A stretch of DNA of 8,699 nucleotides from Fimbriimonadia bacterium (GTDB taxonomy: Bacteria > Armatimonadota > Fimbriimonadia > Fimbriimonadales > Fimbriimonadaceae). Location: contig JALGXY010000395.1 of assembly GCA_029824495.1 (NCBI GenBank), positions 1 to 8,699 of the forward strand, in the 5' to 3' direction. Within the stretch, counting starts at the first letter, position 1. Each line of letters starts with the position of its first letter. The position numbers and the translations under genes are program-made. The notes beneath the pieces were generated by a model, which was given only the letters and a program-made list of their open reading frames with translations, ran no database searches and was not told the origin of the DNA. Shown here piece by piece: positions 1-6,097 of the stretch.

Positions 1-234
1 CGAACTTCTGTTGCCGAGGCCGCCTGTTCGAGAGCTGCTGCCGGATGACGAAGATTTGGAGGAGCTGGAACGAGAGGAACTCGAGCTGCTCGACTTTGAG
101 CTGCCGGATGATTTGCTTTGGTTGGACTTTGATTTGCCCCTGTTTCCAAGCTGACCACCTGCCAGTACAGGCTGCGCGGATACTGCAATCAGTGATCCGG
201 CTGCCAGAACGGCGATAAATAGTTTCAGTTTCAT
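1..234 (-). CDS. Secreted serine-rich low-complexity protein, partial (C-terminus beyond window)
   Basis: A minus-strand reading frame starts at the ATG complementary to 232-234 and stays open for 78 codons to the window edge. Residues 1-27 form a Sec-type signal peptide: MKLK, a hydrophobic core of Leu/Ala/Val/Ile, then a likely cleavage near AQPVLA-GG. The mature part is almost entirely Ser with scattered Lys/Arg and Gly, roughly residues 35-70. This tract is bracketed by two copies of a Gly-Leu-Gly-Asn-Arg-type motif: GGQLGNR near residues 27-33 and GGLGNR near 71-76. An AAGGA ribosome binding site (complement of 242-246) lies 7 nt upstream of the start. The function is unknown. A disordered linker or surface-exposed protein is plausible, and later parts outside the window may contain a folded domain. 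It is transcribed divergently from the AHSA1-like gene. Confidence 0.72.
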   Translation of the reverse strand, partial: MKLKLFIAVLAAGSLIAVSAQPVLAGGQLGNRGKSKSNQSKSSGSSKSSSSSSSRSSSSKSSSSGSSSRTGGLGNRSS

Positions 235-241
235 CGGTTCA

Positions 242-246
242 TCCTT
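242..246 (-). promoter_or_regulatory. Ribosome binding site of the serine-rich protein
   Basis: Read on the minus strand this is AAGGA, 7 nt before the ATG at 234-232. It is the clearest Shine-Dalgarno match in the first kilobase and supports the small minus-strand gene as real. Confidence 0.6.
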
Positions 247-324
247 TTTGTTTGGACGGGATTCAAAAGAGAGACGTTCCCGCACCCAAGGCGTTTCGTC
301 ACGTCTCAGACCTGTTCACCGTCT

Positions 325-332
325 AGTATAAA
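325..332. promoter_or_regulatory. Overlapping -10-like boxes in the divergent intergenic region
   Basis: The 117-bp gap between the two divergent genes contains TATAAA on the plus strand (327-332) and TATACT on the minus strand (complement of 325-330). Each matches the TATAAT consensus at five of six positions. The plus-strand box would put the transcription start near 339, just ahead of the GGAG ribosome binding site at 341-344. No good -35 element is visible for either direction, so this is a weak prediction. Confidence 0.33.
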
Positions 333-351
333 GGAAGTTTGGAGCGTTGGT

Positions 352-846
352 GTGAAATATTCCCTCGAGAGCTTTGCTGAGCCTGTAGAAGTCAAGACCT
401 GGATCAAATCGGATGTGGAATCGATCAAGAACGCCTGGATAAGTGCTGAACAGATCACCAAGTGGTTTTTGACACGTGCCGAACACTTCGATTCAACAGG
501 TCAACCTGTAGATGAGGCCAAGGAAGGCGGCCGCTATGTCTGGACCTGGGTGGAGGGCAGCCAAGATCAAGCGCAGATCATTGAGGTATCAGCCTCACGG
601 TTCGTTTTCGGCTGGTTCGAAGGCAATGGCACTGTGACCGTAACCTGGGAACCAGATCCTGCCGGCGATGTCTTGGTGAAGATCCACCAAGAGATGCACG
701 ATGGAACGTTGGACGAGCGGATCTACGCCCAAAAAGAGTGCCATTTAGGCTGGGCCTTCTTCATCACCAATCTAAAGGCCTGGCTGGAGCACGGCATCGA
801 TCTTCGTGAGACCGACCCTACACGCCGTGGCGCGACGAATGTCTGA
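352..846 (+). CDS. AHSA1/START-like (SRPBCC superfamily) domain protein
   Basis: This is a 164-residue protein starting with GTG at 352, preceded by GGAG at 341-344 with 7-nt spacing. It resembles the activator-of-Hsp90-ATPase-1-like branch of the SRPBCC (Bet v 1) fold. The signs are an N-terminal beta strand leading to a helix pair with ITKWF (residues 35-39), a GG-Y-VWTW strand near 59-66, the strand FVFGWFEG (84-91), and the typical C-terminal helix with GWAFFITNLKAWLEHG (133-148) ending in DLR. The length is normal for the family. These small proteins enclose a hydrophobic cavity; in bacteria most are uncharacterised, and some bind lipids or act in stress responses. There is no signal peptide, so it should be cytosolic. 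The family call is good, but the ligand cannot be read from sequence. The next gene is over 450 bp away, so it is probably monocistronic. Confidence 0.85.
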   Translation: MKYSLESFAEPVEVKTWIKSDVESIKNAWISAEQITKWFLTRAEHFDSTGQPVDEAKEGGRYVWTWVEGSQDQAQIIEVSASRFVFGWFEGNGTVTVTWEPDPAGDVLVKIHQEMHDGTLDERIYAQKECHLGWAFFITNLKAWLEHGIDLRETDPTRRGATNV

Positions 847-856
847 CTGTTGAGCC

Positions 857-883
857 CCCTCTCCCCAAGGCTTGGGGAGAGGG
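857..883. repeat. Inverted repeat, 13-bp arms with one-base centre
   Basis: The left arm CCCTCTCCCCAAG (857-869) is perfectly complementary to CTTGGGGAGAGGG (871-883). As RNA it would fold as a 10-bp C/G-rich stem with an AAGGCTT loop. It begins 10 nt after the AHSA1-like stop codon and could protect or end that transcript, but no T-run follows, so it is not a canonical terminator. The CCCTCTCCCC/GGGGAGAGGG core is typical of dispersed intergenic palindromes in several phyla. Confidence 0.8.
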
Positions 884-892
884 TCCAAGATC

Positions 893-932
893 CCCCCTCT
901 TCCATTGTTGCGAAGCGAAATGGAGGAGGGGG
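893..932. repeat. Inverted repeat, 14-bp arms, REP-like
   Basis: CCCCCTCTTCCATT (893-906) pairs with AATGGAGGAGGGGG (919-932), with a single G-T wobble and a 12-nt loop. It is followed by GTTAGGGGGTGGAGG. Together with the palindrome at 857-883 it forms a composite unit of about 90 bp, which looks like a dispersed REP-type element rather than a gene-specific signal. Whether it is dispersed is inferred; only one copy is visible here. Confidence 0.75.
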
Positions 933-1009
933 TTAGGGGGTGGAGGTTCCGGATGCAGGCGTTGACGTCCGCACCACAGTATTCAAGATCATTTTCTCAC
1001 CCTTGGCCA

Positions 1010-1069
1010 ACGTGAAAACAAGAGAGGGGGAGGATCGATGCCGCAAGAGGCATCGATTTTGGTTCACGT
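1010..1069. repeat. Two-part hairpin with GCAAGA loop
   Basis: The inner arms ATCGATGCC (1034-1042) and GGCATCGAT (1049-1057) are perfectly complementary around a 6-nt loop, and TTTTGG follows. Outer arms ACGTGAA (1010-1016) and TTCACGT (1063-1069) also pair, making a two-tier structure. The short T-run means weak terminator activity is possible, but it is over 150 nt from the nearest upstream stop codon. It may equally be a structured intergenic repeat. Confidence 0.6.
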
Positions 1070-1139
1070 CCCACCCTCAACTCCAAGGGGCTGAGGGATG
1101 AGAAGCAGCGGATGAGAACTTCAACCCTCCATCCCCCAA

Positions 1140-1170
1140 TCCCCTTCCTCCCTGTGAAGGAGGAAGGGGA
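1140..1170. repeat. Perfect 12-bp inverted repeat with 7-nt loop
   Basis: TCCCCTTCCTCC (1140-1151) pairs perfectly with GGAGGAAGGGGA (1159-1170) across a CTGTGAA loop. The strand asymmetry, all-pyrimidine then all-purine, matches the other repeats in this gap. No T-run follows, so a terminator role is unlikely. Confidence 0.78.
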
Positions 1171-1303
1171 CTCCATGCACTTAAACGGTATTGTTGAGCT
1201 CTCCATTTCTCCTTTCAGATCAGATTCGCTGCAACCTGATCCTGGTCCGTCGGGTTTACTTGAATAAGAGGGTGAGCCAGAGAGCCCCGGCATCACAGTC
1301 CAC

Positions 1304-2233
1304 ATGAGCGAAGCAGAAGTCACCCCCGAGAAGCCTGTCGAGAAGCCACGCCTGCGAATTCTGATTCTTGGCGGGTCAGGAATGCTCGGCACCGAAGTCG
1401 ATCGAGAAGCGAGGCGTCGAGGACACGATGTCAAAACACCTCCTCGCGAAGAGCTGGACATCGGAAATGCAGATCACCTCGAAAAACTGAGACGACGCGA
1501 TTGGGGCAACCTCGACTGGGTGATCAACTGTGCAGCCTACACAGCTGTAGATGAGGCCGAAAAGGATCCTTGGGTGGCTCAGAAGATCAACGGCACGGCG
1601 CCCGGAATTCTCGCCTTCGCCTGCGCTTCTCACGGCTGGAGACTGGTGCAGGTCAGCACAGATTTTGTTTTTGATGGCTCCTCATCTGTCCCTTACACGG
1701 AAGATCGGCCGACCAACCCTCTCGGCGCCTATGGCAGAAGCAAGGAGTTTGGCGAGAGGCTGGCCCTCAAAGAGGACCCAAACTCGATCATCGCTCGAAC
1801 ATCGTGGCTCTACGGCCCTTTTGGAAAGAGCTTCCCAAAGACGATTCTCAAAGCCTGGATGGATGGCAGGGAGCTCAAGGTTGTCAATGACCAGTTCGGC
1901 TGCCCCACCTATTCTCCAGACCTCGCCAGGGTGCTCGTCGATATGGTTGAAAGCGCGGTTCCAGGTGGGATCTACCACTGTTCGGGCCCTGAATCAATGT
2001 CCTGGAATGACTTTGCAGGGCTGGCCATCGAGGCCTGGCGCGATCACGTGGATGGATCCAAACCGCAGCCGGAGATAGCGGGTGTCAGCACCGAAGATTG
2101 GCCCACGCCGGCAAAGCGGCCAGCCAACAGTACGCTCGATTGCTCGAAGCTCTACGGAGCCGGGATTCAGCCCATGCGCCCGACCAATGAGGCCTTAGCT
2201 GACTTCGTTGTCAAGATTCCTAAGCCGCTTTAG
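1304..2233 (+). CDS. rmlD: dTDP-4-dehydrorhamnose reductase-like (RmlD family, extended SDR)
   Basis: This 309-residue protein carries all the hallmarks of RmlD-type NAD(P)H-dependent sugar reductases. The nucleotide-binding GGSGMLG is at 23-29, and NCAAYTAVDEAE at 75-86. STDFVFDG is at 118-125, followed by the catalytic Y143-x3-K147 (YGRSK), RTSWLYG at 165-171 and VNDQFGCPTY at 194-203. In the classical pathway the enzyme reduces dTDP-4-dehydro-L-rhamnose to dTDP-L-rhamnose for surface polysaccharides. The N-terminus has a charged extension of about 16 residues (Glu/Lys/Pro-rich) before the first beta strand. ATG 1304 is the only start available between the upstream in-frame stop at 1265 and the Rossmann strand, and it lacks a clear ribosome binding site. 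No rmlA, rmlB or rmlC lies in the window, so it may act on another nucleotide sugar. The gene ends 52 nt before the oxidoreductase cluster and could be co-transcribed with it. Confidence 0.88.
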   Translation: MSEAEVTPEKPVEKPRLRILILGGSGMLGTEVDREARRRGHDVKTPPREELDIGNADHLEKLRRRDWGNLDWVINCAAYTAVDEAEKDPWVAQKINGTAPGILAFACASHGWRLVQVSTDFVFDGSSSVPYTEDRPTNPLGAYGRSKEFGERLALKEDPNSIIARTSWLYGPFGKSFPKTILKAWMDGRELKVVNDQFGCPTYSPDLARVLVDMVESAVPGGIYHCSGPESMSWNDFAGLAIEAWRDHVDGSKPQPEIAGVSTEDWPTPAKRPANSTLDCSKLYGAGIQPMRPTNEALADFVVKIPKPL

Positions 2234-2248
2234 CTTGCGCCGCATCGG

Positions 2249-2277
2249 CTCCAACCGGTAAAACGGGCAAATTGGAG
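2249..2277 (+). promoter_or_regulatory. Possible hairpin masking the ribosome binding site of the first oxidoreductase
   Basis: CTCCAA (2249-2254) is complementary to TTGGAG (2272-2277), and the latter contains the GGAG Shine-Dalgarno sequence for the start at 2286. An inner CCG/CGG pairing (2255-2257 with 2264-2266) could extend the stem. Such pairing would reduce translation initiation of the Tat-exported oxidoreductase. Six-base complements to a Shine-Dalgarno sequence arise by chance quite often, so confidence is low. Confidence 0.25.
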
Positions 2278-2285
2278 TTCATGGA

Positions 2286-3623
2286 ATGAGCGGCGGATCA
2301 ATCTCTCGAAGAACAGTTTTGAAAGGAGCAGCGGCAGGCGCCGTTGCGATGTCAGGAATCGCACCCGGAATCGCCCGAGCGGCGGCCAATGAGAAGTTTC
2401 ATGTGGCCTCGATTGGAAGCGGCGGAATGGGCTGGGGAGATATCAACCAGGTTGCATCCCATCCCGATGTGGTCGTAGCCGCAGTCTGCGATGTTGATGC
2501 CAACAATCTCAAGAAGGCGATGGAGCAGTTCAACTGTCCCGGTTTTGCCGACTACCGAGAGATGATTGCTCAGATGGGCAACAAGATCGACGGCATCACG
2601 GTTTCGACACCGGATCATACACACGCTCCAGCTGCCATGACCGGTATGAACAACGATCTGCATGTCTACTGCCAGAAGCCGTTGACCTGGTCGATCCACG
2701 AATCTCGCGCGCTCAGCAACATGAGCAAGCAGAAGCCGGACCTGGTCACTCAGATGGGCACACAGCGAGCTTCAACCGAAGGCAAGCGTCAGGCTGTTAA
2801 TGAACTCAAGAATGGCATTGTCGGTCAGGTGGTTTCGATTTACGGCTGGTCAGACCGCCCGGCTGGCTGGTGGCCTCAGGGGCAGGACCGCAAACCTGGC
2901 AGCGATCCGGTGCCAGAGCATCTCGATTGGGATCTGTGGCTTGGCGTCGCGCCTGAACGCCCGTACAAGAGTGGTTCTTACGCCCACTTCGCATGGCGTG
3001 GCGTGATGGATTTCGGCTGTGGCGCGATCGGCGACATGGCCTGCCATATCGTCGACACACCGTTCTATGCCTACGATCTGGTCGCTCCGATGACCTTCCG
3101 AGTGGACTGCGATGACACAACTGCCGACCAGTACCCTTCAAAAGAGTCTGTGATGATGACCTTCCCCGGCAATCAGTTCTCGGCCCGAGACACGATTCCG
3201 TTCACCTGGTTTGATGGCGGCATCCTTCCGGCTGCATCTGAAATCGGAATGCCTGACGGAATGGATGTCCCGCAGAACTGCTGCGCCATCGTTGGCGAAG
3301 AAGGCACGCTGCTCGTCGGCATGGATGGCGATGTTCGCCTCTTCAGCGGCGGGAAAGAGCACAAGTTTGAGTCAGGAAAGCTCAAACCTCGCAACCACTA
3401 CCACCACTGGGTTGATGGCTGTCTTGGACGAGCAGAGCCGGAAGCGCATTTCGAGTTTGCCGCTCGGCTCACAGAGTCGATGCTTCTCGGTGCAGTTGGC
3501 TGCCGATACCCTGGTTCGACACTTTTCTGGGATTCAGAAAAAATGATCGTTCCAAATCGGTACTCGGCCAAGAAGTACATCGAAAGAACTTATCGAGCCG
3601 GCTTCGAAGTGGAGAACCTCTAA
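2286..3623 (+). CDS. Tat-exported Gfo/Idh/MocA family oxidoreductase (paralogue 1)
   Basis: This 445-residue NAD(P)-dependent oxidoreductase starts with a twin-arginine signal: SRRTVLKG at 7-14, an Ala/Gly-rich hydrophobic stretch to about 30, and a likely cleavage after the ARAAA near 30-34. The Rossmann domain follows, with GSGGMG at 44-49, an acidic residue in CDVD (68-71) ending beta-2, TPDHTHAP at 108-115, and the family EKP motif present as CQKP (129-132, Lys131). The C-terminal alpha/beta domain contains GCGAIGDMACH, with Asp250 and His254 at the catalytic positions, then a His-rich NHYHHW segment near the end. The family oxidises or reduces sugars, cyclitols and derivatives using NAD(P)(H), and Tat export suggests folding with bound cofactor before transport. 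GGAG at 2274-2277 lies 8 nt before the start. It is the first of three tandem paralogues, and the next starts 3 nt after its stop. Substrate is unknown. Confidence 0.92.
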   Translation: MSGGSISRRTVLKGAAAGAVAMSGIAPGIARAAANEKFHVASIGSGGMGWGDINQVASHPDVVVAAVCDVDANNLKKAMEQFNCPGFADYREMIAQMGNKIDGITVSTPDHTHAPAAMTGMNNDLHVYCQKPLTWSIHESRALSNMSKQKPDLVTQMGTQRASTEGKRQAVNELKNGIVGQVVSIYGWSDRPAGWWPQGQDRKPGSDPVPEHLDWDLWLGVAPERPYKSGSYAHFAWRGVMDFGCGAIGDMACHIVDTPFYAYDLVAPMTFRVDCDDTTADQYPSKESVMMTFPGNQFSARDTIPFTWFDGGILPAASEIGMPDGMDVPQNCCAIVGEEGTLLVGMDGDVRLFSGGKEHKFESGKLKPRNHYHHWVDGCLGRAEPEAHFEFAARLTESMLLGAVGCRYPGSTLFWDSEKMIVPNRYSAKKYIERTYRAGFEVENL

Positions 3624-3626
3624 GCA

Positions 3627-4862
3627 ATGGCTCGACTAAAGATCGAGAAGCTGCAGGTTGCCGGCATCGGAGTCGGCGGAAAAGGGCATTCCGATGTCGG
3701 GAGCATGAATTCGCATCCTGATGTCGAGATTGTTGCCTGCTGCGATACCCATTCAGGGCGGCTCCAGCGAGGTCTGAACGACTACGGCGGAAAGGGCTAC
3801 GCGGATTTCCGTGAGATGCTCACCGAAATGGGCGGTCAGATCGATGCGGTCACCGTCTCGACCCCTGATCACACGCACTATCCCGCTGCGATGATGGCCC
3901 TGAAGATGGACAAGCATGTCTATTGTCAGAAGCCGCTCACCTGGAGCGTCTGGGAGTCCCGGATGCTGAGCCAAGAGTCTGAGGCTCGTCCAGATGTTGC
4001 CACTCAAATGGGCACGCAGAGCGCATCAAAGGTTCACAAACGGCAGTCTGTCGAAGCGATCCGCTCAGGAATGATCGGACGGATTCATTCGATTCACGCC
4101 TGGACAAACCGTCCGATCTGGCCGCAGGGCAACCCTCGTAAGGAGGGAAGTGATCCGATTCCGAAGGAGCTGAGCTGGGATCTCTGGCTCGGTCCGGCAG
4201 AGGAGCGACCCTACAAAAACGGGTCCTACGATGCGTTCAACTGGCGAGGTGTTTACGACTTCGGCTGCGGCGCGATTGGCGACATGGCCTGCCACATTGT
4301 CGATACGCCGTTCTATGCACTCGACCTTCAGGCGCCGATGGCTTTCCGGTCTGACTGCAGCGACGCGACCGACGACCAATTTCCGTCGAAACAGGTGGTC
4401 AGCATGACCTTCCCAGGAAGCTTCATGACAACTCGCGACAGTCTTCCGGTGCTCTGGTACGACGGCAGCATCCTGCCGAACCCAGAGGAGATCGGGCTCA
4501 CCGCCGGTACTGCGATTCCACAGAACTGCTGTGCTGTCGTTGGTGAAGAGGGAACCCTCATCGTCTCGACGGACGACTGGTCTAGGCTCTATCGCAACGG
4601 CGTTGAAGTGCCGTTTGTTGGTGTCGAACTAGAGACCCGCAACCACTATCACCACTGGGTCGATGCCTGCTTCGGCAGAAACAAAACCGTGACTCATTTT
4701 GAGTTCTCAGCCAGGCTGACCGAAGCCTTCCTGCTCGGCTCGCTCGGCAGCCGATTCCCTGGCGAATCGCTGATCTGGGATGCTGAAAACATGAGGATTA
4801 CAAACAAGATGGAGGCGAACGCCTATCTGAAGCGTGAAGCCCGCAAGGGATGGAGGTTCTGA
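3627..4862 (+). CDS. Gfo/Idh/MocA family oxidoreductase (paralogue 2, no signal peptide)
   Basis: This 411-residue paralogue of the preceding gene aligns along its whole length after the Tat signal. It begins directly at the Rossmann fold: MARLKIEKL, then GVGGKG at 15-20. The CQKP motif is at 100-103 (Lys102), and GCGAIGDMACH gives Asp219 and His223. The conserved GSDPIP, WDLWLG, RPYKNGSY, MTFPG and NHYHHW segments match both neighbours. It has no signal peptide and should be cytosolic unless exported as a passenger of paralogue 1. It starts 3 nt after the upstream stop, with GGAG at 3611-3614 inside the previous gene, so translation is probably coupled. Its C-terminus (KGWRF) lacks the GFEVENL ending shared by paralogues 1 and 3. 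Its glycine loop (GKGHSD) also departs from their GMGW. It may therefore have the most diverged cofactor or substrate preference of the three. Confidence 0.92.
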   Translation: MARLKIEKLQVAGIGVGGKGHSDVGSMNSHPDVEIVACCDTHSGRLQRGLNDYGGKGYADFREMLTEMGGQIDAVTVSTPDHTHYPAAMMALKMDKHVYCQKPLTWSVWESRMLSQESEARPDVATQMGTQSASKVHKRQSVEAIRSGMIGRIHSIHAWTNRPIWPQGNPRKEGSDPIPKELSWDLWLGPAEERPYKNGSYDAFNWRGVYDFGCGAIGDMACHIVDTPFYALDLQAPMAFRSDCSDATDDQFPSKQVVSMTFPGSFMTTRDSLPVLWYDGSILPNPEEIGLTAGTAIPQNCCAVVGEEGTLIVSTDDWSRLYRNGVEVPFVGVELETRNHYHHWVDACFGRNKTVTHFEFSARLTEAFLLGSLGSRFPGESLIWDAENMRITNKMEANAYLKREARKGWRF

Positions 4863-6097
4863 TGGCACTGGAAAAACTGAACGTCGTCTCGATCGGCTGT
4901 GGCGGCATGGGCTGGGCAGATGTCACGGCCACCGCATCGCACCCTGAAGTCAATATCGCTGGCTGTGTTGACGTCGATGCCAATCGACTGAAGAATGCGA
5001 CCGATCACTTTAAATGTGAAGGCTATGCCGACTGGCGCGAGATGTACGCCGAAATGGGCGACAAGATCGATGCTGTCATTGTTTCAACTCCCGACCACAC
5101 CCACGCGCCCGCCGCGATGGAAGGTCTGAACCGAGACAAGCACGTCTATTGTCAGAAGCCGCTGACCTGGTGCCCGTGGGAAGCCAGGCAGCTCAGCATC
5201 CAGGCAGAGCTGAAGCCTCATCTTTCAACACAGATGGGCACGCAGCTCGCTTCGACTGTGAGCAAGCGCCAGGGCATCGAGCTCATGAGAAACGGTGTCA
5301 TGGGAGCGGTTGAAGAGATTCATGGCTGGTCCGACCGGCCAAGCTGGGTGCAGGGTCAGCCGCGCGTAAAAGGCTCCGATCCGATCCCTGATCACCTCGA
5401 TTGGGATCTCTGGCTAGGGGTCGCCCCGGTTCGGCCGTACAAGAATGGCCGCTACCATCCTGGGCAGTGGCGTGGAGTGTTCGACTTTGGCTGCGGAGCG
5501 ATTGGAGACATGGCGTGTCACATCATGGATGCGCCGTACTACGCGTTCGATCTCTTCGCCCCGATGGCGTTCCGAACCGACTGCGACGATGCGACGGAAG
5601 ACCAGATGCCGACGAAGCAGATCGTCAAGATGACCTTCCCAGGCAACATCTACTCTTCGCGCGACTCCATTCCGTTTACCTGGTATGACGGCGGTCTCAA
5701 ACCGTCTCCGAAAGCGATGGGTCTGCCCGATGACTTTCGACTGCCCAGCAACGCCTGCATCGTTATCGGCGATGAAGGCACGTTCCTGGCGGGACACGGC
5801 AGCGGAAACAGGCTCTTTATCAAGGGCAAAGAGGTGCCGCTCAATAATCCGAAGATCGAAGACCGCAATCATTGGCACCACTGGGTCGATGGCTGTTTCG
5901 GGCGGGTCGAGACGATGACCAACTTTGGGTTCGCAGCGAGGTTGACAGAGTCGATGGTTTTGGGTGCTGTCGGTGCCCGATTCCCTGGTGAAACTCTCGT
6001 CTGGGACACGAAGAATGTCCGAGTGACCAACAAGATGGAAGCGAACGCTTTTGTCCGCAGGAAGTACCGCAAGGGCTTCGAAGTCGAAAATCTCTGA
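4862..6097 (+). CDS. Gfo/Idh/MocA family oxidoreductase (paralogue 3, no signal peptide)
   Basis: This protein is 411 residues long from the ATG at 4862, which overlaps the previous TGA by one base (TGATG). An in-frame ATG at 4850 exists, but GGAGG at 4852-4856 sits 5 nt before 4862, and a start there aligns best with paralogue 2. Motifs are GCGGMG (12-17), CVDVD (35-39), TPDHTHAP, CQKP (97-100, Lys99) and GCGAIGDMACH (Asp216, His220). The segment HGWSDRP and the GFEVENL C-terminus are shared with paralogue 1, whereas NKMEANA near the end is shared with paralogue 2. That mosaic fits repeated tandem duplication. There is no signal peptide, so it is predicted cytosolic. Its stop overlaps the next start by one base, indicating a coupled operon. 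Reaction class is confident; substrate is unknown. Confidence 0.92.
   Translation: MALEKLNVVSIGCGGMGWADVTATASHPEVNIAGCVDVDANRLKNATDHFKCEGYADWREMYAEMGDKIDAVIVSTPDHTHAPAAMEGLNRDKHVYCQKPLTWCPWEARQLSIQAELKPHLSTQMGTQLASTVSKRQGIELMRNGVMGAVEEIHGWSDRPSWVQGQPRVKGSDPIPDHLDWDLWLGVAPVRPYKNGRYHPGQWRGVFDFGCGAIGDMACHIMDAPYYAFDLFAPMAFRTDCDDATEDQMPTKQIVKMTFPGNIYSSRDSIPFTWYDGGLKPSPKAMGLPDDFRLPSNACIVIGDEGTFLAGHGSGNRLFIKGKEVPLNNPKIEDRNHWHHWVDGCFGRVETMTNFGFAARLTESMVLGAVGARFPGETLVWDTKNVRVTNKMEANAFVRRKYRKGFEVENL

Larger units (their letters stand above)
847..1303. other. 457-bp non-coding region rich in inverted repeats
   Basis: I see no credible gene here: no frame with family resemblance on either strand, and no tRNA or rRNA. 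The stretch contains four inverted repeats (857-883, 893-932, 1010-1069, 1140-1170), listed separately. The remainder, 1171-1303, shows no convincing promoter. The start of the downstream reductase gene at 1304 has no usable Shine-Dalgarno sequence within 15 nt. Confidence 0.7.

Noticed and set aside
844..846. TGA of the AHSA1-like gene as a second selenocysteine codon
   Set aside because: The frame after it runs into the palindromic repeat with no family resemblance, and the protein already has its full domain length.
997..1461. Minus-strand open frame of 154 codons across the repeat-rich gap
   Set aside because: It overlaps inverted repeats and the N-terminus of the RmlD-like gene, has low-complexity Ser/Pro/Arg content, and shows no family resemblance.
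4850..4861. ATG 4850 as start of the third oxidoreductase
   Set aside because: ATG 4862 has GGAGG 5 nt upstream, overlaps the previous stop by one base like the next junction, and aligns with the start of paralogue 2.
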